Assembly: GCA_951802425.1 (NCBI GenBank)
Contig: OX637806.1
Coordinates: 1,798,001-1,862,000, forward strand
Direction: 5' to 3'
Source of the DNA: Clavaria fumosa
Lineage: Eukaryota > Basidiomycota > Agaricomycetes > Agaricales > Clavariaceae
Length of the DNA stretch: 64,000 bases
Below, one piece after another: positions 53,330 to 63,616 of this stretch. The notes beneath the pieces were generated by a model that saw nothing but the letters and a program-made list of their open reading frames with translations, did not search any database and was not told where the DNA came from. Position numbers and translations under genes: made by a program. Position 1 is the first letter of the stretch. Every line of letters starts with the position of its first letter.

Positions 53330-54283
53330 TAGTGATGTGCAAAGCCCAGCCTCAAGCCCTGGGCCGGCCAGGCCGAGCCCTACTTAGGCCGGGCTGAGCT
53401 GGGCTTTTCACAGGGCTTTGCAGGGCCTGGGGCCCGGCTTAAGGTTGTTAGAAGCCGGGGCCCCAGGCTCAGGCCGCGGCTTCTGTGTGTGACTTGCATG
53501 CATGACAGTGTGACCTGTGCAATGATCAAATGCATGATGCAGAAGCTTTTTGCCTCTGTCCATGAGGCAGAGGGCAAGAAGTACCACAAGTGTCTTCTGT
53601 GCATGTATATATCACCACCTTTTTTTGTATTCTACCACCACCCATACAAATTTCTCAGGAAGAAGGGACAGTCTTCGAATCTTGTGGCAGAGGTATCAAC
53701 TCTTCGCCACCACCTTGCATCATCTCATCAGGTGAATGCACTAGATTGATTCTGTCTATCCAATGGCTACATCTGAGAAATCTCACATGGGGGGAGTACC
53801 ATGCTTGGGCAAAGAGGACCAATTTCGAATCTATGCTAGCTGGGACACGAATGCGAGGAGGAAGTCTGCTGTCCTGTCCAGACAAAGGACCCTTGACAGC
53901 CATCTGTGCGACTCTCCCCCAACAGAGCAAGTCTTGCCATACACCAATCTGCTCTTCCAAGAGGCTGCAATCAAATGGCTAGTCAGCACAGATCAGGTAT
54001 TATTGGTCTAAACTACCCAGACACCCAGAGATATATTGACATTCTGCAGCCCATCCAAGTGCTCAAGCACCCAACATTCAAGAAGATTTTGATACATTGT
54101 AAATAATTTTTGTGCATGTTTTACATTTACATGTATACAGAGGCCGGGGCCTGAGCCGGGCCGGGCCCTGGCCAGGCCTGAGCTTGGGCCCAGGGCCTGG
54201 CTTTGATTTTGACAAAGCCCGAGCCCCCAAAAGCCGGGCCCTAGCCGGGGCTTTCAGGCCGGGCCGGGCTTTGCACATCACTA
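53330..54283 (+). mobile_element. hAT transposon remnant, 954 bp
   Basis: Ends TAGTGATGTGCAAAGCCC and GGGCTTTGCACATCACTA are inverted and flanked by the 8-bp duplication TGTAAGCC (53322-53329 and 54284-54291), as expected for hAT. Subterminal regions at both ends are dense in GGGCCGGGC/GCCCGGC words. The middle encodes only the N-terminal part of a transposase, so the copy is non-autonomous. Confidence 0.9.
53489..54104 (+). pseudogene. hAT transposase N-terminal remnant
   Basis: A BED-like zinc-finger stretch (YHKCLLC, then STLRHHLASSHQV) is followed in another frame by NFESMLA-like text, QRTLDSHLCDSPPTEQVLPY and TNLLFQEAAIKWLVSTDQ. This is the usual order of fungal hAT transposases (TLDSHL, then FREAAIEWL). 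PIQVLKHPTFKKIL ends it; the catalytic domain is absent. Two or more frame changes. Confidence 0.7.
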
Positions 54284-54484
54284 TGTAAGCCTCCTTTGCC
54301 TGTTTGCTTGCCCAGTTATTCAACCACAAATCTGCACTTTTTGTCAACAGCGAGACATGTTTATGACTTACATACAATGCGAATAGTATGCGAAACACTC
54401 TTTCTAGCAGATCTCCATGACTACTGATGGGATATTCAGCTAATTTACAGGTTATTCTACAGTGTTCTACTGGCTGTCTCTATC

Positions 54485-54703
54485 ATGAGCCAAGCACCCC
54501 CCATTTTTGCATGCGACACCTGTCACTGTTTACTTTCGTTGAAGATTTGCAAGTCAGACAAGAATGGCAACATGGGAAGGTCGTTTACCTCCTGTTACAA
54601 GAAGCACAACAACGGGAGCCACTGCTCTTTCTTTGCATGGGTTGATTCTGTTGGAGTACGAAGCTGTCAAGCGATAGTACCTTGCTGCCATGTGTTTATT
54701 TGA
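54485..54703 (+). CDS. Small GRF-type zinc-finger protein
   Basis: A 72-aa frame with the pattern of a GRF zinc finger: ACDTCHCLLSLKICKSDKNG, NMGRSFTSCYKKHN, HCSFFAWVDSVG. This supplies two Cys, the GR-F signature, a third Cys and the C-x-FF-W end. GRF fingers bind single-stranded nucleic acid in larger proteins; tiny stand-alone copies occur in mushrooms, and their role is unknown. The last 17 residues may be intron read-through (a GTACGAAG donor lies near 54656). Just downstream of the hAT remnant. Confidence 0.5.
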   Translation: MSQAPPIFACDTCHCLLSLKICKSDKNGNMGRSFTSCYKKHNNGSHCSFFAWVDSVGVRSCQAIVPCCHVFI

Positions 54704-55046
54704 TTATCATCTCTTGTCCACATGCTTCGCCCATGCGGTTACCTAGATAAGTACAGCCTTGATAAGGTACCCCTATCTGTGTAGTGTATTTAGTAGCAAT
54801 GATGGGGCTTGATCCCCCATCGGATTGAAACAGTTTACACCAGGAATCCCCCTTTGCTGAGTATGCCCTTAGTCGCCTTGCCAACGTCTCTTATATGATG
54901 GGTACCCTTCAATCCGACTCGAACCCCATCCAACAGATTCGAGACTATCCCCTCCCTCCTCTTGGTTTGCTTCTTTGTCACCTCCATCTTCTCCACCTCT
55001 TTCAGCCCCACCATCAGCCCAACCAACCATGGCCCAGGCTCACCAC
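54704..55046. other. No supported gene
   Basis: 343 bp with CT-rich words at 54940-55010. Nothing recognisable. Confidence 0.35.
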
Positions 55047-56122
55047 ATCCTGTAGTTTTGATATATCATATGCACCAAATTGATGCATTTGAGTGATTCA
55101 CAATTAGCATCAATTGGTGCATGCACCTGATGTATCACTTTGGAGCATCTGATGCATTACCTCCTCATTGGGTGTGGATGGTACATCTGATATATCATGA
55201 TGCCATATGATGCATCTGCCATAGCCATGGATGGTGAATGTATCATGCATACATAATGTTGATGTATCAGCATGTCAGCATCTGATATATTGTTGAAGCT
55301 GTTCTGGAAATTGGGCACATCTGATATAACATGGACATTCAATACATCACTACCAATGCTTATCCAAAAATGAATAAAAAAGCGAATTTATTATCATTAA
55401 ACTTAAACTTATTACTGTATTACAGTAATGACTAATATTAAATCTATTTCTATATAAATTCTATTTATTCACACTCTATCACAAGTCCTGAAGTTGGGAG
55501 AAAGTGGGGGGGAAGCAAGGCAAGTTGCTGTATTTATATGCCGCACTTTGTGGCTGTGCAAATGCGTGACATGGTAACACCTAATCAATGTTACCATGTC
55601 ACGCGTTTGCACAGCCACAAAGCATGGCATATAAATACAGCAACTTGCCCTGCTTCCCCCCCCACTTTCTCCCAACTTCAGGACTTGTGATAGAGTGTGA
55701 ATAAATAGAATTTATATAGAAATAGATTTAATATTAGTCATTACTGTAATACAGTAATAAGTTTAAGTTTAATGATAATAAATTCGCTTTTTTATTCATT
55801 TTTGGATAAGCATTGGTAGTGATGTATTGAATGTCCATGTTATATCAGATGTGCCCAATTTCCAGAACAGCTTCAACAATATATCAGATGCTGACATGCT
55901 GATACATCAACATTATGTATGCATGATACATTCACCATCCATGGCTATGGCAGATGCATCATCTGGCATCATGATATATCAGATGTACCATCCACACCCA
56001 ATGAGGAGGTAATGCATCAGATGCTCCAAAGTGATACATCAGGTGCATGCACCAATTGATGCTAATTGTGAATCACTCAAATGCATCAATTTGGTGCATA
56101 TGATACATCAAACTACAGGATC
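55047..56122. repeat. 1.08-kb near-perfect palindrome
   Basis: Arms 55047-55578 and 55590-56122 are inverted copies with few mismatches, around an 11-bp loop (ACCTAATCAAT). The arms are rich in GATGCATC, GATATATC and TGATACATC words. Arm identity is high enough that the same 61-residue frame occurs on both strands with one residue difference. It carries no transposase. A foldback element is likely; an assembly hairpin artefact is the alternative. Confidence 0.85.
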
Positions 56123-56331
56123 GCCTGCCAGGCTCCTGCCACTCTCATCCCACCAGCCACTGCATTTTCATCAACATCTAGCATCTGTGCCAAACCTGGC
56201 AAACCTCGTTGCACATCAACTCGCCTCCATTCTGATTGTAGTCGCCGGATGTGCCGCAGGCATTGCATTGATGCTGGGGGCTGTCGAGTGAAGGGCCATA
56301 GTGCAACAGACAAGGGAAAACACCGGGCAAT
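56123..56331 (+). pseudogene. Cysteine-rich protein fragment
   Basis: The plus frame reads ICAKPGKPRCTSTRLHSDCS then RRMCRRHCIDAGGC, a spacing of Cys and His seen in unnamed basidiomycete proteins. It lies between the palindrome and the reversed CxC pseudogene and has no start or end of its own. Function unknown. Confidence 0.35.
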
Positions 56332-56344
56332 ATCATTTACAGTT

Positions 56345-57511
56345 GTGGATTGCGCAACATGGACAACTGACAGTAACACCATCAATTACAACCACCCAGA
56401 CTTTCTGACCATTCCTGCAGACCCGTAGACATTTTCGGCAATAGTGGTGTAGCTCAGGTTGGCCTTGGACATGAAAGCGAATGTTCCGAGCTTGGAGTGC
56501 CTTAGTGAAGCGATCCTTTTGTGCACTGGTGTGGGGCACCTCAAGGGTCTTCGAGCGATGCTGACAGTCTTCCATGAATGCCAAGATCACAAAGCCATCT
56601 CAAACATGTTCAGTAGTGACCGTAAAATCGAAAGCCCAGTCACCTGGTGGAACTGTGTCAGAGAGAGTGAGGTTGTATAGACGAGCACAATTAGTAGCTG
56701 ATGTCCTATAGGGTGAGTCAATATGCAACATAGATTTGAAAATACCATGCAAATGCTCACCATGAGACCAGCATGAGAGTGATCCAAAGCTGTATGAGCC
56801 GTCGTTCTGCAAGTTGATGTTCTCCAACTTGGATAACATCTGGAATCTCATGATCATAGTAAGTGCAGATGCCATCTTGACATGGAAGTTGTGGTGATAG
56901 TTGGTGTTGCATGCTATCGGCAAAGAGTAGGCATCTCATTTGACGTTTTTGAATTGAAAACATACCATCACAATACAAATGAACCAAACGAATGGGAAGT
57001 GCTCCCTTGTCAAGGGTGTACAAGACACCTTGCCGTTGCTCTTCCTTCTTCAACAACTTCCCAGTTCGACTATATGAACAGCTTGCATTGATGCAGGTTT
57101 GTTGTGGGGGATACAAGGTGCGGGAAACTAGATCAATATCAGAGAACAATGAGTACTTGCCAGTTGAGCTAAGTCCCTATACATGTACGTACGAAGCCCA
57201 AGAGGTTGTCCATGTACGGTGAAATCTTCGTCATCGAGGCTATGGTTATCATTCCAGATGGTTGATTTCAGAGCTCCCCAACAGCTATCAACGCAAGCTA
57301 CTGAGATGCTGCAGCTGTTCTGCAAGAATGTGGTGATTGTCGGTGGAAGAATATCAGGAGGATCAAATGCCAGGACAGAGGATGGCTGCACAAGAAGGAT
57401 GTCGTCTTTCAATTTTGAGGCCAGTGAGATGAGCTGCCGGACTTGACCAAAGGAAAGCTCAGGGTACATTTGGCTCAAGGCAATTACATCCTGTAGGTTC
57501 AGAGAGGACAT
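56345..57511 (-). pseudogene. KDZ-transposon-associated cysteine-cluster (CxC) protein, broken
   Basis: N-terminal part of the proteins that accompany Kyakuja-Dileera-Zisupton transposases in basidiomycetes. Exon 1 starts at 57511 (MSSLNLQDVIALSQMYPELS) and ends near HGQPLGL. It is followed by LYPPQQTCINASCS, LLKKEEQRQGVLYTLDKGAL, an intron, CNTNYHHNFHV, a one-base frameshift, and ICTYYDHEIPDVIQVGEHQ. Further on come LIQLWITLMLVSW|TSATNCARLYN, DGFVILAFMEDCQHRSKTLE, and the second cluster HHYCRKCLRVCRNG, VWVVVIDGVTVSCPCCAIHN. A TGA replaces the Trp of VWDGFV. The homology stops at about 56345, so the KDZ transposase domain is missing. Confidence 0.75.
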
Positions 57512-57821
57512 TGTAGGATGTAGTCTATGTTATCAACAGTCAGTAACACTGTGGGGCGAGATGTGCGCGGGACGGGATAGGCAGGATGGGTGGGACGGGT
57601 GGGACTCTCAGGAATTTCCAATACCCAGATGTCCTCACTTATTCTGCACTTCCGACCATAGCCAATGATTGTCATGTGATTGGATATGGTCCAAAAGGGC
57701 AAATCAGATGAATGTCACCAGATGTTTTATCAGGCTCTGGTGGAGTGTCTGGAACCTGGAACTTTAAAAATCAAAAATCAAAAAGGGGGTAATCATGGAC
57801 TAAATAAGGTCAATCCAAATT
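57512..57821. other. No supported gene
   Basis: Upstream side of the CxC pseudogene. It includes a GGGACGGG/GGTGGGACGGGTGGGA stretch at 57571-57604; otherwise unremarkable. Confidence 0.35.
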
Positions 57822-57908
57822 GCTGTGTTGGCTCAACTGTTAACCATGTCAGTGCAAAATGTTGTTTATGTAATCCTTTTTGAGCTCTTGGGTTCAAGTC
57901 TCAGTGAC
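57822..57908 (+). ncRNA. tRNA-like sequence or SINE head (box A and box B)
   Basis: TTGGCTCAACTGTTAA at 57828-57843 fits a pol III box A, and GGGTTCAAGTCTC at 57890-57902 fits box B. Partial complementarity between GCTGTGT before and TGACAAC after suggests a degenerate acceptor stem. The anticodon arm cannot be drawn convincingly, so this is a tRNA pseudogene or SINE head at best. Confidence 0.3.
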
Positions 57909-58129
57909 AACATTTATTTTTCCAGTCCGGATATTATCAGAAATAATACATTATGATAAGAAGCCAGTACACACCCCCTTTATGAATTCAATCTTTTGTG
58001 TGGCAATTGACTCCAGTTGAACCAGAGAATTTGCAAAACTCACTGTTTTGCATAGAAGGGAGACTGGCAGTGGGTTGTCTTGTAAAATGCCCTCTCCATC
58101 TGACATCTAGATGCATACAAAAATCAAGT

Positions 58130-58660
58130 TTTTATGCTAATTCCAACATGGTTAACCACTTTTCAATCCAAGCAGAATTGACTGGATTATGAGGCTTTTT
58201 GGGCCATATTATATTATTTCTTTTTGGGACAATAATTTCAGGGATTTTTTGCTTTGATTTTCTGTACCCTATGAGAATGAGGTTTTATGCTGAGTCCAAC
58301 AATACAACCATTTCTGAAATGGAGCAAAACTGACTGAGATATGAGGCATTTTGTGCTGATCATTGTTCATGTAATTTTTGGTATGAGGTATTTTTTTTGG
58401 GAAATTTCATTTCTATATATCACTAGAACTGGATTTTTATGGTGATTCTAACCCACACAACCACTAGTTGATCTGGTCAAAACTGACTGAGATATGAAGC
58501 ATTTTGTGTTAAGCATTATTCATGCAAATTTCAGTATAAGGGTATTTTTAATTTAAAAAATAATTTCTATATATCACCAGAACCGAATTTTCATGCTGAT
58601 TCTAACCCACACAACAGCTAGTTGATCTGAGCAAAACTCACTGAGATATGGGGCATTCTT
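58130..58660 (+). repeat. Tandem repeat, period about 153 bp
   Basis: AACTGACTGAGATATGA-type words recur near 58174, 58329, 58482 and 58636. Intervening sequence (TTTCTATATATCAC, CTAACCCACACAAC) also matches. Three to four degenerate copies. Confidence 0.75.
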
Positions 58661-58979
58661 TGTACTTGTCAGCTGGCTTTCAAGTTTATTCCTTTATTAT
58701 CATCCAAAAAAGGAATAAATCTGGTTCCAGACACCACACCAAAGCCTTTTATCACGATCCCGCTCTTCTCTTTTTCGGACTCAGCTCGGAGTGGACTGTG
58801 ACTCCTGCAGAGAATCAGGCATGTAGTGAGCCTAGGGTGCCAGGTGATCCCTAGCCTGCCAGGAGAAAGCTGGCACCCGGTGTCCAGCCAAGCAGCAAGC
58901 TCAAGAATCATGTGTGCAAAACAAACATAATTATTCTAACTTTGTACTGAATTTCATTGACCCTCGACTCATTCAAGTA

Positions 58980-61396
58980 CAGTAGACTTTATCATAACGT
59001 ATATCGTCGGGACCCTCAAAAGTCTATACGTTATAAGACCGTATCCAGTAATGTGGAATGTGACATGTTGTGACCTGGCAAAAACGTGACATTACTAATC
59101 ATTCCCCCAGCACTCAAACAGCGTCCTCTGCCGCAGCTGTGGCTCCTGCTGTCTCAACTGCCCACGAAAGCGTCGCAAGTTCCGAACTAGATCGACTGAA
59201 CAGTCAACATCAACCAGGAGGCAAGCAGCCTCAAGCTGCCTGCAAAGCTCCAGCATTGTTGCCGTAGTCATAGTCGGCTCTTTTTCCTCGTCTTCAGAGT
59301 CAGAGCTGATCTCAACCACCTTTGCCTTAGCCTCTTCTCGAAGCACCTCTGCAACAATCTCAGGATCCCCTCCTCTAAATTCATAAGCTGAGTCCTCAAC
59401 TTCCTGCTCCTGGATAGGATTGACAAGTTCTTCGGTTGTTAGCGCCACTCCGTGGATCCGGTGTCGCTTTTTGAGCTCTTGGAGAGACTTGGCCAGGTCT
59501 TCCTCAACACTCCGTAATTCAGCAGGGCCTGAGTCTATCTTTGTGAGATTCTTGAGTTTTTTTACCGCAACAAGAGCTGATTGGAAGTCTCCTTCAGTGT
59601 CCATGACTGCTTTCAATGCAGGTTGCCAGTCAGTGGCCAGAAAGCGATCCTTGAGGTACTCTTCTAGCTTTTTTTCGGCTTCAGGGAGTGACATATCTGT
59701 CTGCGCAAATGTCTCAATGATGTCCCATGCCGCAGGATCAAGAGTCGCAGTGTAGTCGGAGGCCCCAGATGGCCTTGGAACTCGGAGCAAGATGGGTGGG
59801 CGTTGAATTGCGGTATGGTCCCAACAGTTTTGAATAGTTGTTGCCCCGACAGCATCCCAGGCATTCTTGGCCATGTGCATTGCTTCGTATAGATCTAGTT
59901 TATATATTTCGTCTTCTCCTGCATCGTCCAAGTCAAGAGCTCGCATGCAATATGCATGACGGTATTTTGCCTTAAAGCACCGGATGATGCCTGCGTCGAG
60001 GGGTTGAATGTACGAGGTCATGTTAGGCTCAAATAGCACAAGATGTATGTTTGTTGGCTCGTATGCAATGTTGTGTCCACTGAAATTGTCCAGGAGGAGA
60101 CAGATACGGCGGTTTTGCGAGATCATTTTAACATCAAACAATTTGATCCACCTAATGTTACAGTCAGGGAAAGGGCATTGATGTATCATGAGGGTGCGCA
60201 CTCCTCAAAAAGTTCAGACGTCATCCATGCCTTCTTGTTATTACGATAGTAAAACCCGCGTTGCTCAGGTGTCTGATGTTTGAAACACCGTGGCTTTCTT
60301 GATTTGCCTATAAAGAAGACAGGTGCCTTTTCACTCCTGTCTGCATTGCAGGCAAAGCCCAAGGTGATGCGGAATTTCGCAGTCTTCTTGCCACTCATCT
60401 GCTTCGTGGCCAATCCTCGGTCTGGAGGTGCGAATGCAAACAATGCCGTCTCATCAAAATTCCAACGATTCTTGACAGGGAACTGGGCTAGGATTTCTCG
60501 AATTCGCTTCTGCTCCTCCTCAACGGCTATGAGGTCAACCGAAGCAGCCTCTCCATGCCGACGAATCTCTTTGAGCTTGTATCTGATCTTGGTCATCAGC
60601 CATGGTGTGAGACTTGACCTAAACAACGTACGCTTTACAAAATGATGCAATCCATCCTTCGCCAGTCAGACGTTCGTCCTCTGGAACGTTGAATGCCTCC
60701 TCAAATCTTCTTCGCTTCTCACGGAGCATGGGCCCATTTACTGTTTCCTTCTTCAACTCCATATGCCTGTGCCACAGGACAAGTGCTCGTTCAACATCTG
60801 GTCTCGTCACAACTCGAGGCCGTTTGGTAGATAGGGCATTTGGATGCATTTGAACTCGTGCTTCAAGGACATGCCGCTCCTTGAGTCTTCGGGAGAGTGT
60901 CGCTTGTGTGAAGGTGAGGGCCGCTCCTGGTCTTGTTGCAAAATGTCTGACAACCTCCTGTTGTCCCAGCTCACGATGAGAGTCCACAAAATTGAAAACG
61001 GCAAGCCAGTCCTGCAAAGTAAGGTTTGTCCGTGTTCTACCAGATGTAGCAGAGCTTGTAGGTGCATCTTTCAGCTTTAGCAAAGGGCCCCGAGGGCCAG
61101 GATTCTCTCGTGGCTTCCGCTTCGGCGGATCCATAGGCGTAAGACAATGCCCTCCTCTTTTTTTTTTCTCTTTTCAGTGTCAAATTTGTCCTTGACATCC
61201 CAAATTAGTGTAGTCTCGCAGTGCGCATGGGCCAAAAACTGCCTGCCTTACTGTATATTTCTACTGAAACTGTATACAATATATGATATACGAAAAATAG
61301 GGCCATTTGGCATGGTCCCATGTTGGGACCACCGAAAATGTATACAATATGACACCTTATACGTTCTCATACCATACGTTATGATAAAGTCTACTG
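58980..61396 (-). mobile_element. Complete Tigger/pogo DNA transposon
   Basis: 23-bp inverted ends CAGTAGACTTTATCATAACGTAT at 58980 and, reversed, ending at 61396, flanked by TA duplications (58978-58979, 61397-61398). It encodes one intact transposase on the minus strand. With perfect ends and an open coding region it is the only apparently autonomous DNA transposon in the window. Confidence 0.92.
59095..61134 (-). CDS. Tigger/pogo-type transposase, 645 aa, intact
   Basis: Catalyses cut-and-paste movement of the surrounding element into TA sites. Exons 61134-60628, 60575-60202 and 60151-59095 join in frame to 645 aa. The N-terminal DNA-binding part has LTLQDWLAVFNFVDSHRELG and a CENP-B-like second HTH (RPDVERALVLWHRHMELKKE, EDERLTGEGWIASFCKAY). 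The DDE domain has NRWNFDETALFAFAPPDRGL (first Asp), KFRITLGFACNADRSEKAPV, CLLLDNFSGHNIAYEP (second Asp) and MTSYIQPLDAGIIRCFKAKYRHAY with the third acidic residue. A C-terminal acidic region (SSDSEDEEKEP) follows. No premature stop. Splicing between exons 1 and 2 could use a nearby alternative acceptor. Confidence 0.88.
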
Positions 61397-61398
61397 TA

Positions 61399-63616
61399 AC
61401 AAGCTCATCGCTACATATGTATTTCTTTCCACCACCGCTGACTCTTGCTACCGCGGTTGACCCGCTCATCCATTCTGTGAACCCCCCTAACACGCAATTG
61501 CCATCCTCCCCTTCATCTACTCAACAGTCAGCGAACCCTTTGGTCCTTGGTGGATTCCCTCCATCGCATGAAATTATCCACACTACCAGCAACACTTTGA
61601 ATCTATTACCACCACATCAAGTGATCCCTCACTGCCTACTGAAGGTGTGACGATATAATCTCCCTCGATCAAACCTGGAGAACGGCGTATCGCCCGTTTG
61701 GGTTAGGGATATGATACCTGGGACCGGTGTACACGGCGTGGTGGAGCGATTGTGCCAGTCGAAGCTCTCGTGGCAAACGCTTGCAGGTATGCGCAATCGT
61801 ATCTTACATGACCTGGCTAACTCTCTCCCGTCCAGCCCGGTCTTCATACGCCTTTGTTTCTCCAGTATTTCATCATCTCCTTCCTCTGTATTCTCCTGGC
61901 TGAGCCAAGCACTGGAGAAATGTCAAGCTCCTTCATATAAATCTCCCACACCTCTCCCCGAAGACCTTCAGTTTCCTCTGAACGAGATGTGAAACCATTA
62001 ACGCGGTAACGGGTGCCCGATGTCGCAACGAATACCTTCTTCGCCTTCCGCATATATCCCTTCGCCTGCGCCGGCCGTCCATCTCCCCTTTCACGCATCC
62101 ATCTTCCAGCTTCGCTGGGCCCTTATTCTTAAGTACAGCGACAGCCCGGATTTTGAGCGTACTACCGGTTCCGCCAGTTTGCGGCCAAGGTGCGAGGATC
62201 GTTCCAGGAGGTTCTTTGGCGGGTTCGGAATAGGCGGTGGGCGGGGGCACTGTACCAGCGAGGATGATCGTCAAACCTTGCGCTGGCATCTTCTACAGGA
62301 ACGTGCCGAATTTTTCCATTGTGTTTTGCACGCTTATTGGGGTGTCATGTTTGGGCCTGGTGTGGAGGGAGTTTGGCATCAGTGATGAACACTGCCGCTG
62401 CGTGAGGGATGTAATTAACCTAGGCGAAGACATGGCATGGCCGTACGATTAAGGTATGTCTCTCGAACCTAAGCAATCCTTTTTCACCTGATGAAGAAAC
62501 CTCAGCCGTTGTCGATTGATGCTTTCAGGCTGATCGTCTGACGAGCTCGTTACATCCTACAACCATTCCGAGTTCGAATTCGGGACCTTCCTCCAGTTCA
62601 CCGTGCGCTGTGGTCCTGGCCGGGTCGTTGGCGACATGCAGAGTGCCCCTTGGTGGATGGGCATTGTGGTGGAAGCAAAGGAGGAGGAACGAAGATATGA
62701 CATCGGATTTGTTCCAATACCGCACCTGCAGGTGAACTTACGCTCTCCCTTCTCTAATGGTGTCGACGTCCTGATTACTGCGTATAGATCATATGGTGGA
62801 CAAGGAATCAGGCCATCCATCTTCGCGACTTACCACCGAAGACGAAGTTGACCATCCATTACGTCTGGCTCTACCCTCTTCCAGTCGCGCCTCCTCGCCC
62901 CGAGGTTCTCTATGTTGGGGAGCAGCATATGCGAGCTGTTGAACGGTGCAGTTCAGGAAACTAGGGAGGCATTCCAGGGTCTGAATTGGTCCATTACTTG
63001 GACAAGAGGATGCTAAAGACGAAAATGAACGTTGTTAGAGCGGGGTGAGGTGCCTTGTCTCTTACAGCAGGAGAGGAAGGAGGCGACGGTGGGGCCAAGA
63101 AATGGTTTAATCTTCGTGTTTCGATCTGCTAGAGCTTGCAGAGTTGGACTTCTGGACGCTCAGCTATTTCTACCTGTTTTAATTCTACGATATCTGCCAC
63201 AATCTACTTACTCCTTACTTACTGCTACAGGTATGTCGAGATAGTCTTTTGTGGGTGATTCTGGGTCTCTTACGAGGCAAAGACGCTATCATAGTGTAAA
63301 CAAGTTGGCATTGGGCAAATATCAGAATGATCTCGTGCTCAGTCACCTCTTTTGGAACTGCTTAAATTCGACACAACGCGCAACCTCCGAATACGACCTA
63401 ATCATTGGGGTGGGAGCAAGCAAAGATCCTTACGTTTCCATGGCTCTGCGCATTGCGCAGGGTTAATCTGGTTAAAAGTCGAAAACTCCCAGCGGAGCGC
63501 GTAATTGATTTCATTTGTTCATACGTGAGAGAATGTTTAGAGGAGTGGGTGTGCGTAACCAGAGAGTTCGAACAAGTTGAAGAAGTGTCCGAGTAAAGGA
63601 TGTAAGTAATGCGATT
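61399..63616. other. Unassigned region
   Basis: 2.2 kb between the Tigger element and the last gene. Short frames exist on both strands (for example plus 62020-62385 and 62603-62851, minus 61933-62289), but none shows a recognisable domain or a convincing exon chain. It could hold one unrecognised multi-exon gene. Confidence 0.4.

Noticed and set aside
54766..54930. tRNA-like box B (GGGTTCGAGTCGG on the minus strand)
   Set aside because: No matching box A or acceptor stem at the right distance.
61147..63600. Possible genes in the 61.4-63.6 kb gap
   Set aside because: Frames of 60-170 codons on both strands overlap each other, lack domains and do not chain through convincing splice sites.
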